A program made the position numbers and the translations under genes. Positions 43,693-51,068 of a DNA stretch of 64,000 nt are shown in pieces. The stretch is taken from assembly GCF_002949735.1 (NCBI RefSeq), contig NZ_CP026681.1, positions 5,176,001 through 5,240,000 on the forward strand. Direction: 5' to 3'. The notes under the pieces were generated by a model. It was given only the letters and a program-made list of their open reading frames with translations. It was not told the origin of the DNA and did no database searches. This DNA is from Nostoc sp. 'Peltigera membranacea cyanobiont' N6 (GTDB taxonomy: Bacteria > Cyanobacteriota > Cyanobacteriia > Cyanobacteriales > Nostocaceae). Numbering within the stretch: the first letter of the stretch is position 1; each line of letters opens with the position of its first letter.

Positions 43693-44550
43693 ATGTCTCA
43701 ATACGCCCATCCATCCGTTCTCGTTGATACCCAATGGTTGGAAAATCATCTCAACGATCCAAACGTCCGTATCATTGAAGTGAATATGAGTCCAGAACTG
43801 TACAAAAATGCTCACATACCTGGTGCTGTTTTCTGGAACATCTTTACAGACTTACTATTGCCCGATTTAAAGATGAATGTAGATGCGATCGCTTTTGAGA
43901 AGCTGATGGCACGTTCAGGCATCACTAATAACACAACAGTAGTTGCTTATGGCACTTATCCTGGAACCGGAGCCTGGATTTTTTGGTTTTTGCAAGTCTT
44001 TGGGCATGAAAATATCCGAGTTCTCAATGGCGGCTACCAGAAATGGAAGTCAGAAGATCGTCCACTAGCAACTGAGTTTTCCACGTTTCCTATCACTGAT
44101 TACCGTGCCAAAGCTACTGATGCTAGTCTTAGGGTATTACATGATGAAGTTAAAGCATCAATTGCTAAAAGTAATGTCTACGAGGGGCTAAACCTACGTG
44201 TGTTGTTAGATGTCCGAACACTTCAAGAATACTCTGGTGAGTGGTTTTTCGATCGGCCACCAAAAGCAGGCGAAATTACTGGACATATTCCAGGAGCAGT
44301 GCATCTTGAGCATATCTTAACTCTCAATGAGGATGGAACTTTTAAATCATTCAATGAATTGAAAAATCTTTATCACAGTAAGGGCATTACGCCTGATAAG
44401 GAAGTATTTCCCTACTGTGCGATCGGTGGGCGTTCGGGATATATCTGGTTTGTCTTGAAGTATTTATTGGGCTATCCAAACGTTCGGAATTACGATGGCT
44501 CTTGGAATGAGTGGAGTCGTCTACCTAATATAACTGAGAAACTAAAGTAA
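43693..44550 (+). CDS. Two-domain thiosulfate sulfurtransferase (rhodanese)
   Basis: 285 residues from ATG 43693, with AGGAGA upstream; an earlier ATG frame (43597) reads through repeat DNA and is not used. The N-terminal inactive rhodanese domain is residues about 10-130, the active domain about 155-285. The active loop is YCAIGGRSGYIWF, matching the C-x-x-G-x-R/S persulfide pattern. CIDVR-like VLLDVRTLQEY and HIPGAVHLE are family hallmarks. It transfers sulfur from thiosulfate or mercaptopyruvate to acceptors such as cyanide or thiols. Follows the membrane protein after about 140 bp with a hairpin-like repeat in between. Confidence 0.9.
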   Translation: MSQYAHPSVLVDTQWLENHLNDPNVRIIEVNMSPELYKNAHIPGAVFWNIFTDLLLPDLKMNVDAIAFEKLMARSGITNNTTVVAYGTYPGTGAWIFWFLQVFGHENIRVLNGGYQKWKSEDRPLATEFSTFPITDYRAKATDASLRVLHDEVKASIAKSNVYEGLNLRVLLDVRTLQEYSGEWFFDRPPKAGEITGHIPGAVHLEHILTLNEDGTFKSFNELKNLYHSKGITPDKEVFPYCAIGGRSGYIWFVLKYLLGYPNVRNYDGSWNEWSRLPNITEKLK

Positions 44551-44814
44551 CGAGAGTCTCCAACGGAGGCGCACGTTAAAGTATTGTGCGAATAGAGTTT
44601 GCTAGTACACAAATGTCCAGCTACGCGGAAAACATGAAAAATCAACTCACGTTAGCCCTTAGTCTTCCCGCAGGATAGGTGGGTTTTATCTCATGTAGTC
44701 GTCACTTCCAGTCGCCAAGGGATTTCCAAGTAAAAAAATATTCCGTCGCAGAGGGACAAGGAAGACAAGGGAGACAAGGAAGAAAGAAGTCTAGTTGAGT
44801 AGACAAATTGAATA

Positions 44815-44889
44815 ATTTATTTTTTGGAGTTCCCCAAGGCAAGCAAGTAAGCTGAAAATACTTTAATTTGCATCCTCCAAAAAATAAAT
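44815..44889. repeat. 15-bp perfect inverted repeat in an intergenic region
   Basis: ATTTATTTTTTGGAG (44815-44829) and CTCCAAAAAATAAAT (44875-44889) with 45 nt between. The surrounding 44551-45079 gap also has a GACAAGGAAGACAAGGGAGA purine-rich repeat near 44757. No gene supported. Confidence 0.8.
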
Positions 44890-45079
44890 CTCTTGTGGGG
44901 TGGGCATCTTGCCCGCCTTAGCTGTGCAAATTAAATGCACGACAGCTTAATTAGACTTTTTAACCAACCTCTAAGGGAGACACTACGTGCTAACAGTACT
45001 GTCTCCCCAACGCCCTGCTTTGATTATAAAAAAGGCAAAAAGAAGAAATTAGACAAGGCTAGGACTATTGAAATAACTA

Positions 45080-45976
45080 CTAATTCAGCAAAGGCAAAAA
45101 TTGGCGAATTAAACCAATTGTGACTGCTGGTACTTCCAACTGTGGTGTTAACCCCACATCTTCCAACTCTTGAAAAAATCGGATTGCTTGGGGATTCATT
45201 TCGGCAAGGCGGCGACCAATTGCTGGCCCGGTAAATTCTGATTTTTGTCCCCAAATAATGGCGGTGGGCGTGGTCAGCTGTTGAATGTAAAGGGATAAAT
45301 CAAAGCATAAATCGCCACGGACAAAGGAGAGTGCTGCATACTCAGCATTAGGCTGTTGGGCGGATTGTAAATAAGCATCTACGATTTCTTGGTACACTCG
45401 ATTAGCCTTAGCAAATTGCCGTTGCTCTAAGAAACTGCGAATACCCCCACTGGTGGCCACCCCAGTGCTGTAAATTAAACGGTCAACAATGGGAACGCTG
45501 ACTAACTGAGCAAAAAAGCTACGCGAATAGTTTTCACCAAAGTCGGAAAGTCCGGCGGGCGTAGTGAGAATTAAAGACTTGAACAAATCAGGATGAGCTG
45601 CTGCTACTCGAATTGTAAAGGCTGCGGTCAAAGAAGAAGCGATCGCAGTTACAGGACCTGTACAAGTCTGCTCGATAAACTCCCGAATCGCGGTCAAATA
45701 ATCGTCAATATTATAATTCCGTTCAGGATGCTCAGACCTACCCCAACCGAGCAAATCGGGCGCAATAACCCGATATTCAGCAGCAAAAGCCGGATAAACT
45801 TTTGACCACTCATAAGCAGAAGAACCGCCACCAAAACCGTGCAGGAACACCAAAGTTTCCCGGTCGTCTTTGGCCGTTATATTGTCCTGCCAAAGTGAGC
45901 CGGAGGCAGTGTAATATACCATTCTACCTAGTGAGGTATTTATGGAGCGTTGTTCAAAACCTAGTGGTTGAAACAT
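45080..45976 (-). CDS. Alpha/beta-fold hydrolase, catalytic His not apparent
   Basis: 298 residues from ATG 45976 (MFQPLGFEQRSINTSLGRM); a 23-residue longer frame opens upstream without family support. The core FLHGFGGGSSAYEW is the oxyanion turn, VIAPDLLGWGRSEHP the second conserved block, and AIASSLTAAFTIRVAAAHPD the nucleophile elbow with Ser in an A-S-S-L-T setting in place of G-x-S-x-G. Near the C-terminus DVGLTPQLEVPA stands where many relatives have G-H-x-P-x-x-E, so the catalytic His position appears to be Leu. Possible non-catalytic or altered enzyme. Known cyanobacterial relatives have no settled substrate. Confidence 0.8.
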   Translation of the reverse strand: MFQPLGFEQRSINTSLGRMVYYTASGSLWQDNITAKDDRETLVFLHGFGGGSSAYEWSKVYPAFAAEYRVIAPDLLGWGRSEHPERNYNIDDYLTAIREFIEQTCTGPVTAIASSLTAAFTIRVAAAHPDLFKSLILTTPAGLSDFGENYSRSFFAQLVSVPIVDRLIYSTGVATSGGIRSFLEQRQFAKANRVYQEIVDAYLQSAQQPNAEYAALSFVRGDLCFDLSLYIQQLTTPTAIIWGQKSEFTGPAIGRRLAEMNPQAIRFFQELEDVGLTPQLEVPAVTIGLIRQFLPLLN

Positions 45977-46045
45977 AAGTATTTTTTGCTGATTGTAGTA
46001 ATTAATTGGATGAGTAACAGAATAGACCTGTGAATGCGGAGACAC

Positions 46046-46492
46046 TGAGAAAGTATTTGATAATTTCTTGGCGTTATCGCCTCTTCTTTGGTCATTTCAG
46101 AATACTTACCTATTTAGTTCAAGCTCCTCACTCATTGTTATTATCGGCCAACCAATCACTCTAAGACTTCTGGCTACCGTTAGATTAAGTAGATATAAAA
46201 TTACTGAATTACCTGTAAAGATTCGATGATTTTTTTCACAAGAAAAAGTAACTAAACGTTGTAATTACTGTTATATAAGGGTTTGTCGTGGTAGCAAGGA
46301 TCGCTCAAGCAGTAATTAAGTATAAGTTTTTATGGTAGTCTATCAAAAAAGTCATAAATAATTTTGAGCATTAACAAGACTCAAAATGCTCATTTATACA
46401 AGCTATTAATTCTAGGTCTACATGTAGAAACAGTAGCTTTTGATATATTACTAAATCTAATTATTCTTTAAGCAATTGTAAGGCGGGATGTC
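46046..46492. other. Intergenic region
   Basis: About 450 bp, AT-rich, without a supportable gene or strong hairpin. It would hold the divergent promoters of the hydrolase and the 194-residue protein. Confidence 0.4.
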
Positions 46493-47077
46493 ATGGTAAA
46501 GCAGGCTACTCTTCAATCAAATAAACTACCAGCGATTGAAGACGCTAAATTTGCGCTTGACAAGTTTAATATACAAAATGAAATTAAAGCTGAGGCTTGG
46601 GGGGATCGAGGCGAATCAGCCATCGATGCTGTCAGTATGCCCGTACCTACTTGTATCTGTTTAGACTTAGGAGAATTAAAGTGTTTTGAAGCAGTAGAGC
46701 GTCAGTATGAAGACTGGGGAGTAATTTTTCACAATTCTCTAGCAATACAACCATCAAATCCAGCATTTCCAAGCTATTTAGGGCTAACAGTCTTAATGGG
46801 AGCGCCCAAAAGCGGATTTTTAGAAGCTACTTTTTTACATCCGGTGAACTCGGTTAGTGCCTTAGTGACTAGTTCGCAACGGCTAGTGCTTTCTGCCTAC
46901 GATCGCGATCGCCAACTCCTCGGTCAAACTGTACTCCCCAGCGCTAATCTTGCCAATTCAGACTCCGCAATTTCCCCCAATACCTTATTATCTATAAATG
47001 TGAATAACATCTACAGCGTTACCTTCTGTGCTTTTGATGGTCAATTCACCCTTGACAACTTTCGTTTTTGTCTGTAA
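46493..47077 (+). CDS. Cyanobacterial protein of unknown function
   Basis: 194 residues. No signal peptide or membrane segment. The N-terminus (LPAIEDAKFALDKFNI) is helical; from residue 90 the pattern of strand-like segments (SYLGLTVLMGA, FLEATFLHPVNSVSALV, LVLSAYDRDRQLLGQTVLP) suggests a jelly-roll or similar beta-sandwich ending in AFDGQFTLDNFRF, a phrase common in carbohydrate-binding-like domains. I do not recognise the family. It stands alone between two genes. Confidence 0.55.
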   Translation: MVKQATLQSNKLPAIEDAKFALDKFNIQNEIKAEAWGDRGESAIDAVSMPVPTCICLDLGELKCFEAVERQYEDWGVIFHNSLAIQPSNPAFPSYLGLTVLMGAPKSGFLEATFLHPVNSVSALVTSSQRLVLSAYDRDRQLLGQTVLPSANLANSDSAISPNTLLSINVNNIYSVTFCAFDGQFTLDNFRFCL

Positions 47078-47256
47078 AAAAGCCTTTATGCCCTTGCTCT
47101 GAACCATTTTAAATGGTATCTTTATTTCCGCCATGTCGTACTAGTCTACTATCCGTCAATAAAAATCGGATATTTTGTAGTTTGGGTCTTCACCCTTTCT
47201 TCATTTCTAGTAAAACTTATACAATAAGTAATTTCGTAATCAAGTAGGTAAACACT

Positions 47257-48054
47257 TTGGCACAGGCTTCATCTTCTTGGCAGCAATTGATCGACCGGAT
47301 TCCCAACTGGAACTGGTCGCATCCATTGTTCAAGACAAAGGGAGCTACAAAGCAACAAACATTTAAGCGTTTCTCTGGCCCTGGGGGCTTTCTTGGGTTC
47401 CTGACAATCATTGTTGCTATGTTGTTATGGAACTGGAAACTGCTATTAGCTCTCTTAATCGGCGTTGGCGTAATGGTATTGGTTTACTCAATGCAGGAGT
47501 GGAACTGGCAATTGCACTGGTCTAAGATCCGTAAGTTCTTAAACAGTTCAAATCGTCGGTTAGCTTTAGCAGTCATTAGTGGTGGTCTTGCTACTGTCAG
47601 CACTTACATGGCTGCGGCAATTTGGGTTGAATCTCACAGTTCCTGGATTGCGGCTGGTGCTATTGTTCAAGGCGTGGGAACCTTGTTAACTTTAATTTTA
47701 TTGGTATGGCAATTTGTCAACTTCTATGAAAATCGAGAAGAAGACCACCTCGAGCAGTTGTTGGTCAATTTAACAGACAAAGATCCATTGAAACGCTTGA
47801 TTGCCCTACGTCAACTAACTAAATTCATCAGCCGTCAGCGAGTTGATTCTTCAGTGCAGCAAGATGTTGCCGAATGCTTGCAACTCTTACTTAGTCGAGA
47901 GCAGGAAGTTGCAATCCGAGAGGCAGCTTTTAAGATTTTACAAGTTTGCGATGGTCTCCGACCGACCGGAGACCATCGCCTACAAGTTCTACCACCCAAA
48001 ACAGCAGCAACTTTCATACCCGTATCAGCAAAAGCCAAGCACCAAGTTTATTAG
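47257..48054 (+). CDS. Membrane protein with a C-terminal armadillo-type fold
   Basis: 265 residues from TTG 47257. Three or four transmembrane segments (about 47-75, 100-125, 130-155) precede a soluble helical-repeat region (about 165-235: LLVNLTDKDPLKRLIALRQL, REQEVAIREAAFKILQ), an armadillo/HEAT-like layout. I recall this pair of features in conserved cyanobacterial proteins of unknown role. A 13-bp palindrome (47948-47979) lies in the coding sequence near the C-terminus and encodes DGLRPTGDHRLQ. Convergent with ftsE. Confidence 0.65.
   Translation: MAQASSSWQQLIDRIPNWNWSHPLFKTKGATKQQTFKRFSGPGGFLGFLTIIVAMLLWNWKLLLALLIGVGVMVLVYSMQEWNWQLHWSKIRKFLNSSNRRLALAVISGGLATVSTYMAAAIWVESHSSWIAAGAIVQGVGTLLTLILLVWQFVNFYENREEDHLEQLLVNLTDKDPLKRLIALRQLTKFISRQRVDSSVQQDVAECLQLLLSREQEVAIREAAFKILQVCDGLRPTGDHRLQVLPPKTAATFIPVSAKAKHQVY
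47948..47979. repeat. 13-bp-stem palindrome in the armadillo-fold gene
   Basis: GCGATGGTCTCCG, loop ACCGAC, CGGAGACCATCGC. In frame within the coding sequence, near the 3' end. Confidence 0.85.
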
Positions 48055-48086
48055 TTATTTGTCCAAAGTCCAATTGCAAAGAACCA

Positions 48087-48110
48087 ATGACAAATGACAA
48101 ATGACAAATA
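48087..48110. repeat. TGACAAA heptamer repeat
   Basis: About three TGACAAA units between two convergent genes. The same heptamer is embedded in the rimM gene near 62430. Confidence 0.75.
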
Positions 48111-48111
48111 A

Positions 48112-48858
48112 CTATTTTCGAGACAGTTGTCCATTGCGAACTTGCACTACCGGATGATTGCACCGCCGCACCAATTGTTCATCATGGGTGGTAACAATTA
48201 CTGTAGCGCCAAAGGAATTTAATTTCTGGAGAATTTGGATCACTTGCCAGGAATTATCTGGATCGAGATTTCCAGTAGGTTCATCTGCCAATAGCAGTGG
48301 TGGTGTTCCAACGATCGCACGGGCAATACTCACTCGCTGTTGCTCTCCTCCAGATAGTTGATCTGGAAAGCAGTCAGCTTTACTCAGCAAACCCACCAAC
48401 TTTAAAGTTGGTTCTAAACGTCGTTGAATTTCTTTACGGGTATACCCTTGAGCTTGCAGCACAAAAGTCACATTTTCCGCTACTGTTCGTTGGCTAATCA
48501 GTTTGTAGTCTTGAAACACAATGCCAATCCGTCGCCGGAATAATGACAAGCGATCGCCCCTTAAACCCGCTATATTACACTCATCAACAATTACTTCTCC
48601 CTGTGTAGGCAACTCCTGGGCATACAACATTTTCAAGAGCGTTGATTTACCAGAACCACTTGGCCCTGTGATAAACAGAAATTCTCCCTTTTTTACCTCA
48701 AGGCTCGCATTCAACAAGGCGTGAGTGCCGTTAGCATAAGTCTTACTTACAGATTGCAATGCCACCTTTGCAGTAGTCTTGCTAACGGACTGTTGACTTT
48801 CACAATCCTCTCTATGAACGGATTTATCTGTCTTAACTTGAGTTGTTAATACTGGCAT
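48112..48858 (-). CDS. ftsE: FtsE-like ATP-binding protein of the FtsEX complex
   Basis: 248 residues. Walker A GPSGSGKST (about residues 65-73), ABC signature LSGGEQQRVSIARAI, Walker B LLLADEPTGNLD, H-loop VTTHD, and the FtsE-type Q-loop VFQDYKLI. FtsE works with the membrane protein FtsX at the septum to control peptidoglycan hydrolases. No ftsX gene is adjacent here. N-terminal 30 residues are variable and hydrophilic. Single gene, downstream of a hairpin. Confidence 0.88.
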   Translation of the reverse strand: MPVLTTQVKTDKSVHREDCESQQSVSKTTAKVALQSVSKTYANGTHALLNASLEVKKGEFLFITGPSGSGKSTLLKMLYAQELPTQGEVIVDECNIAGLRGDRLSLFRRRIGIVFQDYKLISQRTVAENVTFVLQAQGYTRKEIQRRLEPTLKLVGLLSKADCFPDQLSGGEQQRVSIARAIVGTPPLLLADEPTGNLDPDNSWQVIQILQKLNSFGATVIVTTHDEQLVRRCNHPVVQVRNGQLSRK

Positions 48859-48930
48859 TGTTAAATTTTCCTCATACCCACAACTAAACAGTTTGTCGGC
48901 TTAGATGTGACATTCCTCTCAAAAATAAGG

Positions 48931-48953
48931 ATTCCCAGGTTTCGCCTGGGAAT
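48931..48953 (-). terminator. Hairpin between WecG/TagA and ftsE genes
   Basis: ATTCCCAGG-TTTCG-CCTGGGAAT 9-bp stem. On the minus strand CCTTATTTTT follows, so it could terminate the WecG/TagA gene transcript upstream of ftsE. Confidence 0.6.
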
Positions 48954-49037
48954 TTAAATTTCAACAAAGAAAATTGAAAATTTTTGCAGCCTTTAAGATC
49001 GACTAAGTAATAACACTTAGAACTCCCACTCTTGTAC

Positions 49038-49057
49038 AGACGCGATTAATCGCGTCT
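49038..49057. repeat. Perfect 20-bp palindrome after the WecG/TagA stop
   Basis: AGACGCGATTAATCGCGTCT, self-complementary over all 20 bases, one base past the stop codon (minus strand). Same family as 5842-5861; probably a transcription end or dispersed element. Confidence 0.8.
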
Positions 49058-49058
49058 C

Positions 49059-49814
49059 TTAACTAATTGCCCCTTTTGCTGTCAAACGATAAACAAACGA
49101 TTTTACCGCAAACGCTGGCAAAGCCAACATTCGCCGCCAACGCCAAGGCTCTTGATAAAGCCGATACAACCATTCCAAATTATTATTTCCTAACCAGGCG
49201 GGAGCGCGAGTTTTAGTTCCCGACCAAATATCAAAACTACCGCCAACGCCAATCCAAATTGCTTGAGGACACAAATGGCGGTTTTCGGCAATCCATAACT
49301 CTTGACGTGGTACTCCCAAACCGACAAAAATTACTTGTGGCTGCAATTGAGCGAGAGTTTGTTTCAATTGTGCTTCTTCTTCTGGGGAATGGTAGCCTGA
49401 GTGAGTTCCGACTATACTCAAATCGGGAATTTGCTGCTGCCAGAAGTCTGCCGCACTTGAGGCTACTCCAGGCGCTGCTCCATAGAAAAATACCTTTGCT
49501 CCTGTCTGCTGTTTCCCAAGTTCTTGCAAAAGTGTTTCTGCCAGTTCAATACCAGGAAAACGCTGCACTTTTTGCCATAATAGCCACCGCAAATACAGAA
49601 CAACCCCGGCTCCATCTGGAATTACTAGTTCAGCATTTTTAATGATCTGAGCGAGGAATTGATTCTGCTCTGCCTGCATAGTCATTTCTGCATTGAGCGT
49701 TACTACATGAATTCCTCTGCCTTGTTGTAGACATTCTAATAACCAGCCTGGATAGTTGGCCATCACATGAACTGGTATTCCCAATACTGAAAATGCTCGA
49801 TCGCCTTTAGACAT
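49059..49814 (-). CDS. WecG/TagA/CpsF-family glycosyltransferase (GT26)
   Basis: 251 residues. Signatures: VVTLNAEMTMQAEQN, LVIPDGAGVVLYLRW (the D-G-x-G motif), VFFYGAAPGVASSAADFW, VIFVGLGVPRQELWI and GVGGSFDIWSG. The GT26 family transfers N-acetylmannosamine-type sugars to lipid-linked acceptors in polysaccharide or teichoic-type polymer synthesis. Length and motif order are normal. Substrate specificity is not evident. Confidence 0.88.
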   Translation of the reverse strand: MSKGDRAFSVLGIPVHVMANYPGWLLECLQQGRGIHVVTLNAEMTMQAEQNQFLAQIIKNAELVIPDGAGVVLYLRWLLWQKVQRFPGIELAETLLQELGKQQTGAKVFFYGAAPGVASSAADFWQQQIPDLSIVGTHSGYHSPEEEAQLKQTLAQLQPQVIFVGLGVPRQELWIAENRHLCPQAIWIGVGGSFDIWSGTKTRAPAWLGNNNLEWLYRLYQEPWRWRRMLALPAFAVKSFVYRLTAKGAIS

Positions 49815-49926
49815 AGCCTATTCTTGAGTAATTCTCACACCAGATTTCCTTGAATGTTAAGTTTATCAAATTTTTTATATTAGAACTTCAGCAGCAAAGA
49901 TTCCCAGTGCCTTGCAATAATAGAAA

Positions 49927-49992
49927 GCTTGACATCCTCACCACTTTAAACTTGGCTCCACCAAGCGATGGTTTTAAAAGTGGGGATTCCTA
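49927..49992. mobile_element. IS200/IS605-like end (left)
   Basis: GCTTGACATCCTCACCACTT with later TTTAAAAGTGGGGATTCC, forming a CCAC...GTGG stem. This is like the ends of IS200/IS605-family or TnpB elements. No transposase or TnpB gene is present. Confidence 0.45.
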
Positions 49993-50080
49993 AGAGTGCT
50001 TATACTTGGGCTAAACCAGTGCAAATTTTATTGTTAAGGTGTAATATTCACTGAGTATAAAAAGCTAAACTCGCAACTCT

Positions 50081-50136
50081 GGTTCGGGAACAGAAGCCCC
50101 CACTATACTGCTTGTAGTTGGTGTGGGAGTATGTCA
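50081..50136. mobile_element. IS200/IS605-like end (right)
   Basis: GAAGCCCCCACTATACTGC then GTGTGGGAGTATGTCAC, a CCCAC/GTGGG-type hairpin with the AGTATGTCAC tail shared with 38985-39036. Confidence 0.45.
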
Positions 50137-50184
50137 CGAAACTCGACTTTATGGTTAAGGTAGTGTAACGGGCTGAAGTTGGCT

Positions 50185-50904
50185 ATGAGTAAAATTCGTA
50201 TCGCTCTGATTGAAGATCACGATCTAACTCGTGTGGGTATTCGGACAGCGCTAATCCAAAAGGATGAAATTGAAGTTGTAGGTGAAGCTGCCAATGCTGC
50301 CGAGGGGCTAAAGATGTTAAAAATGGTACAACCTGATATTGCCATCGTAGATATTGGTTTACCAGACAAAGATGGCATTGAGCTAACACGGGAGGTAAAA
50401 TCTACTGCTAATGGACAGCAACTAGCTACAAAAGTGTTAATTTTGACGCTGCGGGATAACAAAGAAGCTGTGTTGGCAGCTTTTGCGGCTGGTGCAGACT
50501 CTTACTGTATGAAAGATATCAAATTTGATAATTTGCTGGAAGCAGTGAGAGTAACTTACAATGGCAACGCTTGGATCGATCCAGCGATCGCTCGAATTGT
50601 ATTACAACAAGCGCAACAAAATCCTCAAAAGTTAGAATCGGCTTTTGTAGATACTAAGACTATTGCCTCTAACCCTGATTATGTCGAGAATCTGGAAGGA
50701 ATTCAACCTTACACCCTGACAGAAAGGGAATTAGAAGTGTTACAGTTGATTGTCGAAGGTTGTAGTAATGCACTAATTGCGGAAAGACTTTACATCACTG
50801 TTGGGACTGTAAAAACTCACGTTCGCAATATTTTGAATAAGCTATGTGCCGATGACCGTACCCAAGCAGCAGTCCGGGCCTTGCGCTCTGGGTTAGTTGG
50901 GTAA
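50185..50904 (+). CDS. NarL/FixJ-type response regulator
   Basis: 239 residues from ATG 50185; a TTG two codons earlier is possible. Receiver domain (1-125) with acidic pocket E10-D11 and phosphoacceptor D56 (IAIVDIGLPDKDG), T/S switch LILTLRD and K near SYCMKDI. C-terminal LuxR-type helix-turn-helix: LTERELEVLQLIVEGCSNAL then ITVGTVKTHVRNILNKL. It precedes, with 164 bp between, a REC-PP2C phosphatase and an RsbW-like kinase, probably one signalling locus. No sensor histidine kinase is adjacent. Confidence 0.93.
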   Translation: MSKIRIALIEDHDLTRVGIRTALIQKDEIEVVGEAANAAEGLKMLKMVQPDIAIVDIGLPDKDGIELTREVKSTANGQQLATKVLILTLRDNKEAVLAAFAAGADSYCMKDIKFDNLLEAVRVTYNGNAWIDPAIARIVLQQAQQNPQKLESAFVDTKTIASNPDYVENLEGIQPYTLTERELEVLQLIVEGCSNALIAERLYITVGTVKTHVRNILNKLCADDRTQAAVRALRSGLVG

Positions 50905-51068
50905 AGGTCTTTTTGATCTAGAGCAATTGAGAACCATCAAGGAGAACTCACAACTTTGAGAAAGTAATATTTTCAAAGTTAATGACTTCTCTGATTTTCT
51001 GTGATTTACCAGGTGGTATAAACATCACACTATATCACCATTCAAATATCTGAAAAATAAAGTCAAAT

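Larger units (their letters stand above)
49815..50184. other. Intergenic region with IS200/IS605-like end structures
   Basis: About 370 bp without a gene. 49927-49992 and 50081-50136 resemble IS200/IS605 end hairpins (see the finding). The rest must hold the promoter of the response-regulator gene. Confidence 0.45.

Noticed and set aside
44935..45123. 62-codon plus ORF after the rhodanese
   Set aside because: Lys-rich, no family likeness and overlaps the 3' end of the hydrolase gene.
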